DNA from: Niabella aurantiaca DSM 17617
GTDB taxonomy: Bacteria; Bacteroidota; Bacteroidia; Chitinophagales; Chitinophagaceae
Direction of reading: 5' to 3'
Length of the DNA stretch: 64,000 nucleotides
Assembly: GCF_000374125.1 (NCBI RefSeq)
Contig: NZ_KB893627.1
Location: 62,001 to 126,000, forward strand
The notes under the pieces are model-generated. The model was not told the DNA's origin, did not search any database, and saw only the letters and a program-made list of their open reading frames with translations. A program made the position numbers and the translations under genes. Positions 24,632 to 32,418 of this stretch are shown here, in pieces (position 1 is the stretch's first letter; each line of letters opens with the position of its first letter).

Positions 24632-26328
24632 AGCCACTGGACTGGGTTGTTCTGATTGTTACATTGTCCGGTATTATCCTTTACGGGATCTACAAAAGCC
24701 GTACAACGCGCGATCTTGATGGTTATTTCCGTTCCAACAGGAGCATGCCCTGGTACCTGATCCTGTTGAGTATTATGGGCACCCAGGCCAGTGCCATCAC
24801 CTTCCTTGCCGCACCGGGGCAGGCCTATACAGACGGAATGCGCTTTGTTCAGTATTATTTCGGACTGCCGCTGGCCGCTATTGTCATCTGCATTTCTTTT
24901 GTTCCGGTTTTTAGCAGGCTTAAGGTATTTACTGCTTATGAGTACCTCGAGCAGCGGTTCGACCTGAAAACAAGGACCTTCACTTCTTTTTTGTTCCTGC
25001 TGCAACGGGGACTGTCAACCGGGATCAGCATTTATGCTCCTTCCATCATCCTGTCCGTATTGCTGGGATGGAATATTTACCTGACCAACCTGTTCATGGG
25101 CGGGCTCCTGATCATTTATACCGTAACCGGTGGTGCCCGGGCAGTGGCCTATACACAGACCTTCCAGTTTTTGATCATCATGGGCGCCATGTTCGTTGCC
25201 GGATACTATATCGTAAAAGACCTGCCCCCGGGGATCGGCTTCACCGACGCATTACGTGTTGGCGGAAAGTTGGGGAAAATGAATGTGATCACTACGGGCA
25301 TCACCGATAAAGGCTTTGATTGGGGCGACCGGTATAATATCTTTAGCGGGGTGATCGGAGGGTTTTTCCTGCTGCTGTCGTATTTTGGAACCGACCAGTC
25401 GCAGGTAGGCCGTTATCTGACAGCCCGGAATCTTAAAGAAAGCCGTCTCGGCCTGCTGATGAACGGAATCGTGAAGGTGCCCATGCAGTTCCTTATTTTA
25501 CTGATCGGGGTACTGGTCTTTGCCTTTTACCAGTTCAATAAGGCGCCTGCTTTTTTTAACGAGCTGGAGTTAAAGCGGCTGGAGCAATCGGTTTACAGCG
25601 ACTCCCTGCATCAATTGCAATACCAGCTGGAGGGCATTCAGCAGAAAAAGGACGCGGCCCTTGCCCTGTACTCCAGTGAGCGGGCAACAGCCTTCCGGCA
25701 GCTGCAGGTACTTCAGACCGAAACGGAATCGGTCCGGGCCCGGATCAAGGGACTGGTAAAAAAGAACGGGGGCGCCGACAATGATACCAACTATATTTTC
25801 CTGCATTTTGTAGTGGATTATTTACCGGTGGGGTTGGTAGGACTGATCATCGCCATTATTTTTCTTGCCAGCTGGGGAAGTATCGCCGCGGCGCTGAACT
25901 CCCTTGCATCCAGCACCGTGATCGATTTTCATAAACGTTTTTCGCAAAAGGAGCAACCGGCGGAACGGGACTACCTTGTTTCAAAAAGATATACCTTTTT
26001 GTGGGGGATATTCTGTATTGCCGTTGCAATGTTTGTGTCCAATTGGGGAAACAGTTTGATAGAGGTGGTGAATGTATTGGGATCGCTCTTCTACGGAACG
26101 ATCCTCGGGATCTTCCTGGTGGCATTCTACTCAAAACGCATCAGGGGCAATGCGGTGTTCTGGGCGGCGCTGATCGCCGAGGTGATCGTGGTGGTCTTGT
26201 TTTTCCTGAATGAATACGGGATCATTTCACTGGGATTTTTATGGCTGAATGCCGTGGGTGCCCTGCTGGTTTGGGGCATCGGTTACCTGCTGCAGCTGGT
26301 GGCACCGCAAAGGAAATTCCCGGTATAA
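24628..26328 (+). CDS. sodium:solute symporter (SSS family)
   Basis: Inner-membrane Na+-coupled transporter of 566 residues in the SSS family. The start at 24628 (MKPLDWVVLIVTLSGIILYG) is set by the first membrane helix and the ATGA overlap with the preceding micro-ORF. Conserved pieces include LDGYFRSNRSMPWYL, TQASAITFLAAPGQAYTDGM, YEYLEQRFDLKTRT, the GTDQSQVGRYL motif and ASWGSIAAALNSLASSTV. A hydrophilic, charged stretch of about 75 residues (roughly 310-385) rich in Leu/Gln/Glu looks like a coiled coil inserted between two helices. The deacetylase next door suggests uptake of a sugar or amino-sugar derivative. Confidence 0.92.
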   Translation: MKPLDWVVLIVTLSGIILYGIYKSRTTRDLDGYFRSNRSMPWYLILLSIMGTQASAITFLAAPGQAYTDGMRFVQYYFGLPLAAIVICISFVPVFSRLKVFTAYEYLEQRFDLKTRTFTSFLFLLQRGLSTGISIYAPSIILSVLLGWNIYLTNLFMGGLLIIYTVTGGARAVAYTQTFQFLIIMGAMFVAGYYIVKDLPPGIGFTDALRVGGKLGKMNVITTGITDKGFDWGDRYNIFSGVIGGFFLLLSYFGTDQSQVGRYLTARNLKESRLGLLMNGIVKVPMQFLILLIGVLVFAFYQFNKAPAFFNELELKRLEQSVYSDSLHQLQYQLEGIQQKKDAALALYSSERATAFRQLQVLQTETESVRARIKGLVKKNGGADNDTNYIFLHFVVDYLPVGLVGLIIAIIFLASWGSIAAALNSLASSTVIDFHKRFSQKEQPAERDYLVSKRYTFLWGIFCIAVAMFVSNWGNSLIEVVNVLGSLFYGTILGIFLVAFYSKRIRGNAVFWAALIAEVIVVVLFFLNEYGIISLGFLWLNAVGALLVWGIGYLLQLVAPQRKFPV

Positions 26329-26373
26329 ACCAGAGAAGCTACGCCTGAAAAGAGGCCGGTCCGCAAGCCGGCG

Positions 26374-26940
26374 TCAGAAGAAAAGGGAAAACCCGGCTAA
26401 AAATCCAAGCCCGTTGTTCTTAACGTAATAGCCCCTTTTTTGTATGTTTTCCAGCTGGGTATACGTGTAATGGGCGCCCAGGTCGAGGGATATATTGTTT
26501 TTCAGGAAAAGGGCCACGCCGGCACCACCCCCGGCGGCAAAGCCATCGTATTTAAAAATGGCAGAATCGCCCTCGCTGTGACGGGCATACCCTCCGCCGA
26601 TCGTAACAAAGGGCCTGGCCTTACCTTCAAGCGGGAAATAATATTCCGCCTGTGGCATCAGCGCCAGGGTGGAAGTTGCTTCTGAAAAATCGGCCTTGCT
26701 GTACGTGTAGGCAGCTGATAACCCAACCGCCAGGTTGGTGGCTACAAAATAACCGACAGCGGGTTGCAGGGTGAAGGTCCCCGATTTCGTCTTGTAGCTT
26801 TTCATATATTCAGCGCTGCTGTTATATGCAAAACTAAGGTTGGTTTGTCCGGAAATGACCCATTTCCCTTTTTCTGTTTGGGCATTGGCGGTTAACAAGA
26901 ATAGCAGGTGTGCAATGCATAAGGCAATCATTTTTTTCAT
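26374..26940 (-). CDS. outer membrane beta-barrel protein
   Basis: A 188-residue outer-membrane barrel of the OmpW/OmpX-like porin_OMP type. The signal peptide MKKMIALCIAHLLFLLTANA/Q starts at the ATG at 26940; the open frame extends further into the repeat region but that part is not conserved sequence. The rest alternates aromatic and small residues in short strands (VGLSAAYTYSKADF, PFVTIGGGYARH, ISLDLGAHYTYTQL) and ends in Phe (AGFSLFF), the usual barrel C-terminal signature. The function is unknown. It is convergent with the symporter gene and is followed upstream by the 210-bp repeats. Confidence 0.85.
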   Translation of the reverse strand: MKKMIALCIAHLLFLLTANAQTEKGKWVISGQTNLSFAYNSSAEYMKSYKTKSGTFTLQPAVGYFVATNLAVGLSAAYTYSKADFSEATSTLALMPQAEYYFPLEGKARPFVTIGGGYARHSEGDSAIFKYDGFAAGGGAGVALFLKNNISLDLGAHYTYTQLENIQKRGYYVKNNGLGFLAGFSLFF

Positions 26941-27043
26941 AGTGATTTTTATTCGAATATAATGTTTTTCTTTTTCCGGAGATGCTTTCTGCAAAAGAAC
27001 ATCAGCACCCCCGGGGTGGGCCCCTGCCCTGGCGCGGGTCCAC

Positions 27044-27672
27044 ATCATATCCGTCAATTTATGGTCCGAACCTATGGTTCTCCTGTTTCCGTTGCAGGCT
27101 TTTACAACGAACCGAGGTTCGTTGTTGATAGACTGGTCGAGGCGATGCCTCTTGCTCTTTGAATAGAAAATACAGAAGGCCGCCGGCCAGATCCCCCTAA
27201 CAGCCGGGGAGTGCCATAGGTACGGTACATTTTCCCGCCCGGGCGCTTATCCGCATCATATCCGTCAATTTATGGTCCGAACCTATGGTTCTCCTGTTTC
27301 CGTTGCAGGTTTTTACAACGAACCGAGGTTCGTTGTTGATAGACTGGTCGAGGCGATGCCTCTTGCCCTTTGAATGGAATACAGAAGGTCGCCGGCCAGA
27401 TCCCCCTAACAGCCGGGGAGTGCCGTAGGTACGGTACATTTTCCCGCCCGGGCGCTTATCCGCATCATATCCGTCAATTTATGGTCCGAACCTATGGTTC
27501 TCCTGTTTCCGTTGCAGGTTTTTACAACGAACCGAGGTTCGTTGTTGATAGACTGGTCGAGGCGATGCCTCTTGCCCTTTGAATGGAATACAGAAGGCCG
27601 CCGGCCAGATCCCCCTAACAGGAGGGGAGTGCCGTAGGTACGGTACATTTTCCTGCCCTGGCGCGTGTCCGC
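27044..27672. repeat. three direct repeats of about 210 bp with internal hairpins
   Basis: Units 27044-27254, 27255-27463 and 27464-27672 (211, 209, 209 bp) are nearly identical. Each contains perfect small palindromes: GAACC-TAT-GGTTC, AACGAACC-GA-GGTTCGTT and GAGGC-GAT-GCCTC. The outer flanks carry matching sequence (CCTGCCCTGGCGCG at 27023 and 27654), so the array is bounded by its own repeat edge. Open frames crossing it encode the same peptide repeatedly but have no gene-like starts. There are no transposase or spacer-like features. It lies between the barrel gene and the ATPase gene. Confidence 0.85.
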
Positions 27673-27692
27673 AGGCGCTATACCATCGAAGA

Positions 27693-28250
27693 TCAAAGTT
27701 TGAGGCGGGCAATAATGAATGCACTGCGGTAGCGGACATCGCCAGGCGGCACTTCGGTAACGTTGTACTGATACCGGGTATAGATCTCTTTCATTTGCAG
27801 GTAGGTAAAAACGGCTTCAGCCCAGTCTTGTTTGCGCTCATCATCGATGGCATAGATCTCTTTCCACGGAGGCAGCATCCATACGGTTTTGTTGTAGGGA
27901 TGCGTCCGGGCAACGGCATCCATCTGCTTTGAAATGCCGATGCCGGTCATGTTGGCATAACAAAGGGTGTCGGGAATGCCACGATCAAAAAAGAACAGGC
28001 GTTCCGGGTGCTTTTTTGCCTGTTCCGTGGCTGCCTGATAACTTTCTACGGACCGGTCGAGCATCAGACGGGTATAGCGCCGGCGGTCCTTCCAGGGAAG
28101 CGCTGTTCCTCCTGTCTGGACCTGCTCTTTGATAATCGTACGCGCAGCCTCCGGAACGGTGTGGAAGCCTGCATGCTCCAGCGCGGTGAGCAGGGTGGTC
28201 TTCCCCGATCCTGGTCCGCCGGTGATGATATAAAAGCGGTCCGCGGTCAT
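27693..28250 (-). CDS. AAA-family P-loop ATPase/kinase-like protein
   Basis: A 185-residue nucleotide-binding protein with a Walker A loop GGPGSGKTTL at residues 11-20, a Walker B-like FFFDRGIPDTLCY near 90-102, and a predicted lid. It resembles the AAA_28 (Ttd14/NadR-like) group of small kinase-like ATPases. The substrate is unknown. Its ATG overlaps the stop region of nothing upstream; downstream its own gene ends just before the 210-bp repeats. The VanX-type gene upstream overlaps its start by 4 bp (ATGA), so the two are translationally coupled. Confidence 0.85.
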   Translation of the reverse strand: MTADRFYIITGGPGSGKTTLLTALEHAGFHTVPEAARTIIKEQVQTGGTALPWKDRRRYTRLMLDRSVESYQAATEQAKKHPERLFFFDRGIPDTLCYANMTGIGISKQMDAVARTHPYNKTVWMLPPWKEIYAIDDERKQDWAEAVFTYLQMKEIYTRYQYNVTEVPPGDVRYRSAFIIARLKL

Positions 28251-28939
28251 GGGCGTTTGCTGAGTTGTTTAAATGAAAGATCCAGCACATCAAAAGTCCC
28301 TGTCCTGTAGGTATAGTGCCACCATTCCGAGTCCAGCGCCCCAAACCCGTGACGTTCCATGACAGACCTTAACCGGCCGCGGTTCTTCAGTACCTGCGGG
28401 GGCAGGCCGGTAAAGCTATGGTGCGCCGTATCTGTAAAATTATCAAAGCCTGTTCCCATATGCAATTCCTGCTGTGTTTTCAGGTCAATAAGGGTAAGGT
28501 CGACAGCCGTTCCGCGATTGTGGTTGCTCCCTTTTGCAGGATTGGCTACATACCGTTCGTCCTTTACCAGCTCCCAGAACTTTTGGGAAACGGAGTAGGG
28601 CCTGTAGGCGTCAAATATTTTCAGCCCCAGTCCCTCCAGGTTCAGTTCCTTCTGAGCTGCGGCCAGCGCTTCGGCAGCCGGCCTTCTCATAAAGGTATAG
28701 CGGGTGCCTCCGGGATACATCCGCCGGTGCATAAAATTATTAGTGGTGGCATACCGGAGATCGTACACCAGGCCGGGTATCCGGCTTTTTAATTCCACCA
28801 GGCGGTTATCAGCATTTTTGCGGAGGGCATTCCGGTATTCTTTGCCGGACCGCAGGATCGGGAAAGAAGGGGACTGGGCGGGGCACAACAGCGTAATGCA
28901 GCATGCCATCAGAAAACAGGATATTTTATAAAAAGACAT
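28247..28939 (-). CDS. D-alanyl-D-alanine dipeptidase (VanX/DdpX family)
   Basis: Zinc dipeptidase of 230 residues hydrolysing D-Ala-D-Ala, expected in the periplasm. The start is placed at 28939, giving a signal peptide (MSFYKISCFLMACCITLLCPA); the frame continues upstream to 29170 without conservation. The M15 zinc motif SNHNRGTAVDL gives His and Asp ligands, and EWWHY gives the catalytic Glu and the third ligand His. The substrate Arg is in DLRYATTNNF. No vanA or vanH is present, so it is more likely peptidoglycan recycling than glycopeptide resistance. It is coupled to the downstream ATPase gene by an ATGA overlap. Confidence 0.9.
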   Translation of the reverse strand: MSFYKISCFLMACCITLLCPAQSPSFPILRSGKEYRNALRKNADNRLVELKSRIPGLVYDLRYATTNNFMHRRMYPGGTRYTFMRRPAAEALAAAQKELNLEGLGLKIFDAYRPYSVSQKFWELVKDERYVANPAKGSNHNRGTAVDLTLIDLKTQQELHMGTGFDNFTDTAHHSFTGLPPQVLKNRGRLRSVMERHGFGALDSEWWHYTYRTGTFDVLDLSFKQLSKRP

Positions 28940-28975
28940 ATTTTTTTTGATTGGAACAGGAAGCAATGCCGTCTG

Positions 28976-28983
28976 CAAATGTA
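28976..28983 (-). promoter_or_regulatory. TACATTTG candidate -7 box for the VanX-ATPase pair
   Basis: TAnnTTTG match on the minus strand 36 bp before the dipeptidase ATG; no clear -33 TTG. Confidence 0.4.
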
Positions 28984-29186
28984 AAAGAAACAAATGGAAG
29001 ATGTGTTTGATACAGCTGCTGCCCTGAATGCACCTAAGGGGCTGCGGACTCAGAATGATATGGCCCGGGAGATTATCAGCCCCACCTGTGATTGTCATTG
29101 ATTTTATATTTGCGGATTGAATAAACGGAACGGTGGTGCCTTCCAAAGAAACAGGCTCATAATTTTTCATCTTTCATTTTATACGC

Positions 29187-29194
29187 TATCTTTG
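29187..29194 (+). promoter_or_regulatory. TATCTTTG -7 promoter box for the esterase gene
   Basis: Exact match, giving a leader of about 60 nt to the ATG at 29260. Confidence 0.55.
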
Positions 29195-29259
29195 ATATGT
29201 TCTACATAAACACATAAATTGCATGTGGATCCTTTTTTTTAAATGATGAACGATTGAAT

Positions 29260-30180
29260 ATGAAGCGCTATTTACTCACATCCGCTGTGGTTTTGTTAAC
29301 GTTCCTGGGCGGCAGGGCACAACTGGTGGTTCCTTTATACCCGGTGGTACCGAATTCCATTAAAACAGATGCGGTAACGGAAAAATGGGATACTACAGCT
29401 ACGGGCCGGATCCTGGTGCGATCGGTTACAGCTCCATCCATAACCGCTTATTTCCCTTCAAAAGAAAAAGCCACCGGCACTGCAGTGGTGATCTGCCCCG
29501 GTGGCGGCTATTCTTATTTGGTGATCAACCAGGAAGGAACGGATGTGGCAAAAGCATTTGCTGAAAAGGGTGTTGCCGCTTTTGTTTTGAAATACCGGTT
29601 GCCGGACGACAGGATAATGGTCAATAGAACGATCGGGCCATTACAGGATGCGCAGCAGGCAATCAGGATCATAAGAGAGCGGGCCTCCGAATGGAATATC
29701 AACCAGGACCGGGTCGGCATTATTGGCTTTTCCGCCGGCGGGCATCTCGCATCTACCGCATCCACGCATTTTAATGACCGGGTCATTGATAATCCCCGGC
29801 ATACCAGCTTGCGCCCTGACTTTTCAATACTGGTTTACCCGGTTATCAGCTTTACGGAACCGCTTGTACATAAAGGCTCGCGGCGCGCCTTGCTCGGTAA
29901 AGACACGGCTGTGGCGGAAAAAGTGGACCAGTATTCTAATGAAAAACAGATAACGGCGGCAACACCTCCTGCCTTTCTGCTACACAGTTCCGATGACAGG
30001 GTAGTACCGGTGGCCAATAGCATTGCGTATTACCAGGCCCTGCTGGCTGTGGGTGTAAAAGCCGAAATGCATATTTATGCTGCGGGCGGCCACGGGTACG
30101 GGCTCAACAATAAAACCAATAACGATCATTGGTTCGAAAGATGTCTGAACTGGATGCGGGCGAATGGTTGGATAAAGTAG
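29260..30180 (+). CDS. secreted alpha/beta hydrolase (BD-FAE / acetyl esterase-like)
   Basis: An exported esterase of 306 residues. The start is the ATG at 29260, not the TTG six bases earlier, and opens the signal peptide (MKRYLLTSAVVLLTFLGGRA/Q). The oxyanion-type motif CPGGGYSYL, the nucleophile elbow GFSAGG (Ser in IIGFSAGGHLAS), the acid in SSDDRVVP and the base in AGGHGYG complete the triad. The family includes xylan acetyl esterases and bifunctional feruloyl esterases, so removal of acetyl groups from plant glycans is a reasonable role. It stands as a single gene. Confidence 0.9.
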   Translation: MKRYLLTSAVVLLTFLGGRAQLVVPLYPVVPNSIKTDAVTEKWDTTATGRILVRSVTAPSITAYFPSKEKATGTAVVICPGGGYSYLVINQEGTDVAKAFAEKGVAAFVLKYRLPDDRIMVNRTIGPLQDAQQAIRIIRERASEWNINQDRVGIIGFSAGGHLASTASTHFNDRVIDNPRHTSLRPDFSILVYPVISFTEPLVHKGSRRALLGKDTAVAEKVDQYSNEKQITAATPPAFLLHSSDDRVVPVANSIAYYQALLAVGVKAEMHIYAAGGHGYGLNNKTNNDHWFERCLNWMRANGWIK

Positions 30181-30319
30181 TATGTTTTTAAAACCTGTAT
30201 CTGAGTACGGTAGTGCACTTTGAGGTATCCGACAACGTTTTGAAATGAAAACCGGCGTACCAGTCATGACCCAATGGTAGATAATGGCCGACTCCCATTA
30301 TGTTAAAAATCCGGTGTCT

Positions 30320-30327
30320 TATCTTTG
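30320..30327 (+). promoter_or_regulatory. TATCTTTG -7 box inside the 5' end of the flavoprotein frame
   Basis: Exact TAnnTTTG match located 15 bp before a TTG codon in frame with the flavoprotein. It argues that translation begins after the box rather than at the ATG at 30300. Confidence 0.55.
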
Positions 30328-30341
30328 GCAAAAATTGGAAA

Positions 30342-31580
30342 TTGGGAAAAACGGTTTATATCATTGGGGGAGGCGCTTCGGGTTTCTTTTGTGCAGTGAA
30401 CGCGGCGCGCATGGATCCGCAGCTGAAGGTGGTGATTGTCGAAAAAAGCAATAAGCTGCTGTCGAAGGTAAAGATCAGCGGGGGCGGGCGCTGCAATGTA
30501 ACCCATGCCTGCTTTGAAATTGCGGAAATGGCAAAGCGCTATCCCCGGGGAGGAAATTTTGTAAAGAAACTCTTCCACCAGTTTTTTACCAATGATACCA
30601 TTGCCTGGTTTCAGCAAAGAGGCGTGTCGTTAAAAACAGAAGCAGACGGGCGGATGTTCCCGGTTACGGATACTTCGCAAACCATTATTGATTGCTTGCT
30701 GGAAGAAGCCCGGCGGTATGGTGTGGAGGTCCGGATGCAATGCGCGGTAACGGCAGTAGAAAGGACCGCTGCTGATTTTATGCTCAGCACTGCGCGCGGA
30801 GACATTCTTCGCTGTGATTATGTATGCATGGCCTGCGGAGGGTTTCCCCGGCAGGAGCAGTTTCAATGGCTGACAGGCCTGGGCCATTCCATTGCACCGC
30901 CGGTTCCTTCTTTATTTACATTCAACAGCCCGCAGCATCCGTTAACGGCATTGATGGGCCTGAGCGTGCCCGATGCAAAGGTTTCAGTGGCAGCCACCAA
31001 ATTACAGCAGCGTGGTCCCTTGCTGATCACCCATTGGGGTATCAGCGGGCCGGTGGTATTGCGCCTGAGCGCCTGGGCAGCGCGGAACCTGGCCCTTCTG
31101 CAATGGCGCTTCGGCGCTCTTATAAACTGGCTGCCGGATCTGCGGGAGCCGGAGCTCCGGGAGTTGTTCCTCCGGTGGCGGTCGGAAAAAGGAGCGCAAA
31201 AAATAGCGGGTAAAAATGAATGGGGATTGCCCAACCGTCTTTGGCAGTTCCTTCTTTTGCAATCCGGCATTGATGATCAGAAACGCTGGGCAGACCTTCC
31301 CTCGAAGAACCAGAACCAGCTGATCCGGAACCTGCTGGCGTTTGAACTGCCCGTTAGCGGTAAAACCACTTACAAGGAAGAGTTTGTTACCGCCGGAGGC
31401 ATTGTGCTGTCGGAGCTGGAACCGCATACAATGATGAGCAAAAAGGTACCGGGGCTTTTCTTTGCGGGCGAAATAACGGATGTGGATGGCATTACCGGCG
31501 GGTATAATTTTCAAAATGCCTGGAGCTCCGGGTTTGTTGCCGCCCGGTCTTTAGTGCAGCTGGCGGCCGTTAACCGCTGA
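30342..31580 (+). CDS. HI0933-family NAD(P)/FAD-dependent oxidoreductase
   Basis: Flavoprotein of 412 residues in the HI0933 (BaiN-like) family. The dinucleotide-binding motif VYIIGGGASGFFCAVNAA is near the N-terminus, followed by the family signature SGGGRCNVTHAC, and near the C-terminus VTAGGIVLSELEPHTMMSK and FFAGEITDVDGITGGYNFQNAWSSG for FAD. The exact reaction is unknown for most members. The frame is open from an ATG at 30300, but the TTG at 30342 is preferred because a TATCTTTG box at 30320-30327 lies between them and homologues start two to four residues before VYIIGGG. It converges with the regulator gene, overlapping it by 11 bp. Confidence 0.88.
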   Translation: MGKTVYIIGGGASGFFCAVNAARMDPQLKVVIVEKSNKLLSKVKISGGGRCNVTHACFEIAEMAKRYPRGGNFVKKLFHQFFTNDTIAWFQQRGVSLKTEADGRMFPVTDTSQTIIDCLLEEARRYGVEVRMQCAVTAVERTAADFMLSTARGDILRCDYVCMACGGFPRQEQFQWLTGLGHSIAPPVPSLFTFNSPQHPLTALMGLSVPDAKVSVAATKLQQRGPLLITHWGISGPVVLRLSAWAARNLALLQWRFGALINWLPDLREPELRELFLRWRSEKGAQKIAGKNEWGLPNRLWQFLLLQSGIDDQKRWADLPSKNQNQLIRNLLAFELPVSGKTTYKEEFVTAGGIVLSELEPHTMMSKKVPGLFFAGEITDVDGITGGYNFQNAWSSGFVAARSLVQLAAVNR

Positions 31581-32418
31581 TCTTTTTGGCGTATTCCGTG
31601 GGCGTCATTCCAAACTGCTTGTGAAAGTTCCTGCCAAATTGCGTAAGGGAGCTGTAACCGACGGTCTCCGAGATCTCATTCATGTGATGGTGCTCCTGGC
31701 TGATCAGGGCCGCTGCTTTTTTGAGGCGGGTAAGATTGATCATTTCATTGGGCGACAGATCAGAAATGGACTTTATTTTACGGTAAAGCGTAGGACGGCT
31801 CATGTTCAGGTTCTGCGCCAGGAATTCAACGTCCAGGAGCGTATTGGAGAGGTTGGCTTCTATGAGTTGCTGCAGCTTTTCGAGGAACTGCTCGTCCATT
31901 TTTGTATGCGCCATGGTTTTGATATGGGTCAATGGCGATTTGGCAAAGTAATCCTTCAGCTTCATCCGGTTGCTGAGCAAACTTGAAACCTGTGCGTTCA
32001 GGTGCTCCGGGGAAAAAGGTTTTTCGATATAAGCGTCGGCCCCCGCATCCAGCCCTTCTATTTTTGACTGGAGTGTGTTTTTTGCGGTAAGCAGAACGAT
32101 CGGGATATGGCTGAGCTCGAAGTTGGATTTTACAAGATCGCAAAATTCTAGGCCGTCCATTCCCGGCATCATGATATCGCAGATGATCAGGTGAATGATA
32201 TGCTCTTCCAGCTGCCGGAGCGCTTCCCTGCCGTTGGTGGCCGTTAGCACAATATATTTTTCTTCGAGGTCGTCTTTCAGAAAATCAAGAATTTCCTCGT
32301 TATCATCCACCAAAAGAAGGGTAAATGCGCTGTGAGACGGGTTGTTGTTCTCTTCCTGGGTCAAGATTGTAAAAACGTTTTTAAATGCTGAATCATTTCC
32401 TGAGAACCGCTTCTTCAT
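31570..32418 (-). CDS. response regulator with AraC-type DNA-binding domain
   Basis: Cytoplasmic transcription factor of 282 residues: receiver domain at about 32-150 (LLLVDDNEEI acidic pocket, phospho-Asp81 in IICDIMMPGMDG, VLLTAKN, and the lysine of EKPFSPEHL), then an AraC double helix-turn-helix (LAQNLNMSRPTLYRKIKSISDLSP and ISETVGYSSLTQFGRNFHKQFGMTP). This is the exact C-terminal module of a hybrid two-component system, here as a separate gene. It overlaps the 3' end of the GH20 gene by 26 bp and is in the same run as the sensor kinase, which lacks these domains. It very likely activates the neighbouring SusCD/GH43 genes. Confidence 0.93.
   Translation of the reverse strand: MKKRFSGNDSAFKNVFTILTQEENNNPSHSAFTLLLVDDNEEILDFLKDDLEEKYIVLTATNGREALRQLEEHIIHLIICDIMMPGMDGLEFCDLVKSNFELSHIPIVLLTAKNTLQSKIEGLDAGADAYIEKPFSPEHLNAQVSSLLSNRMKLKDYFAKSPLTHIKTMAHTKMDEQFLEKLQQLIEANLSNTLLDVEFLAQNLNMSRPTLYRKIKSISDLSPNEMINLTRLKKAAALISQEHHHMNEISETVGYSSLTQFGRNFHKQFGMTPTEYAKKISG

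Noticed and set aside
27044-27672. CRISPR array or tandem protein-coding repeat
   Set aside because: The period is about 210 bp with whole-unit identity and no 20-40 bp spacers of unique sequence. Frames crossing the units lack start contexts and give the same peptide on both strands only because the DNA is repeated.
28247-28939. Glycopeptide resistance cluster suggested by a VanX-type gene
   Set aside because: No D-Ala-D-Lac ligase (vanA), vanH or VanRS genes are adjacent, and the protein has its own signal peptide. Peptidoglycan peptide turnover is more likely.
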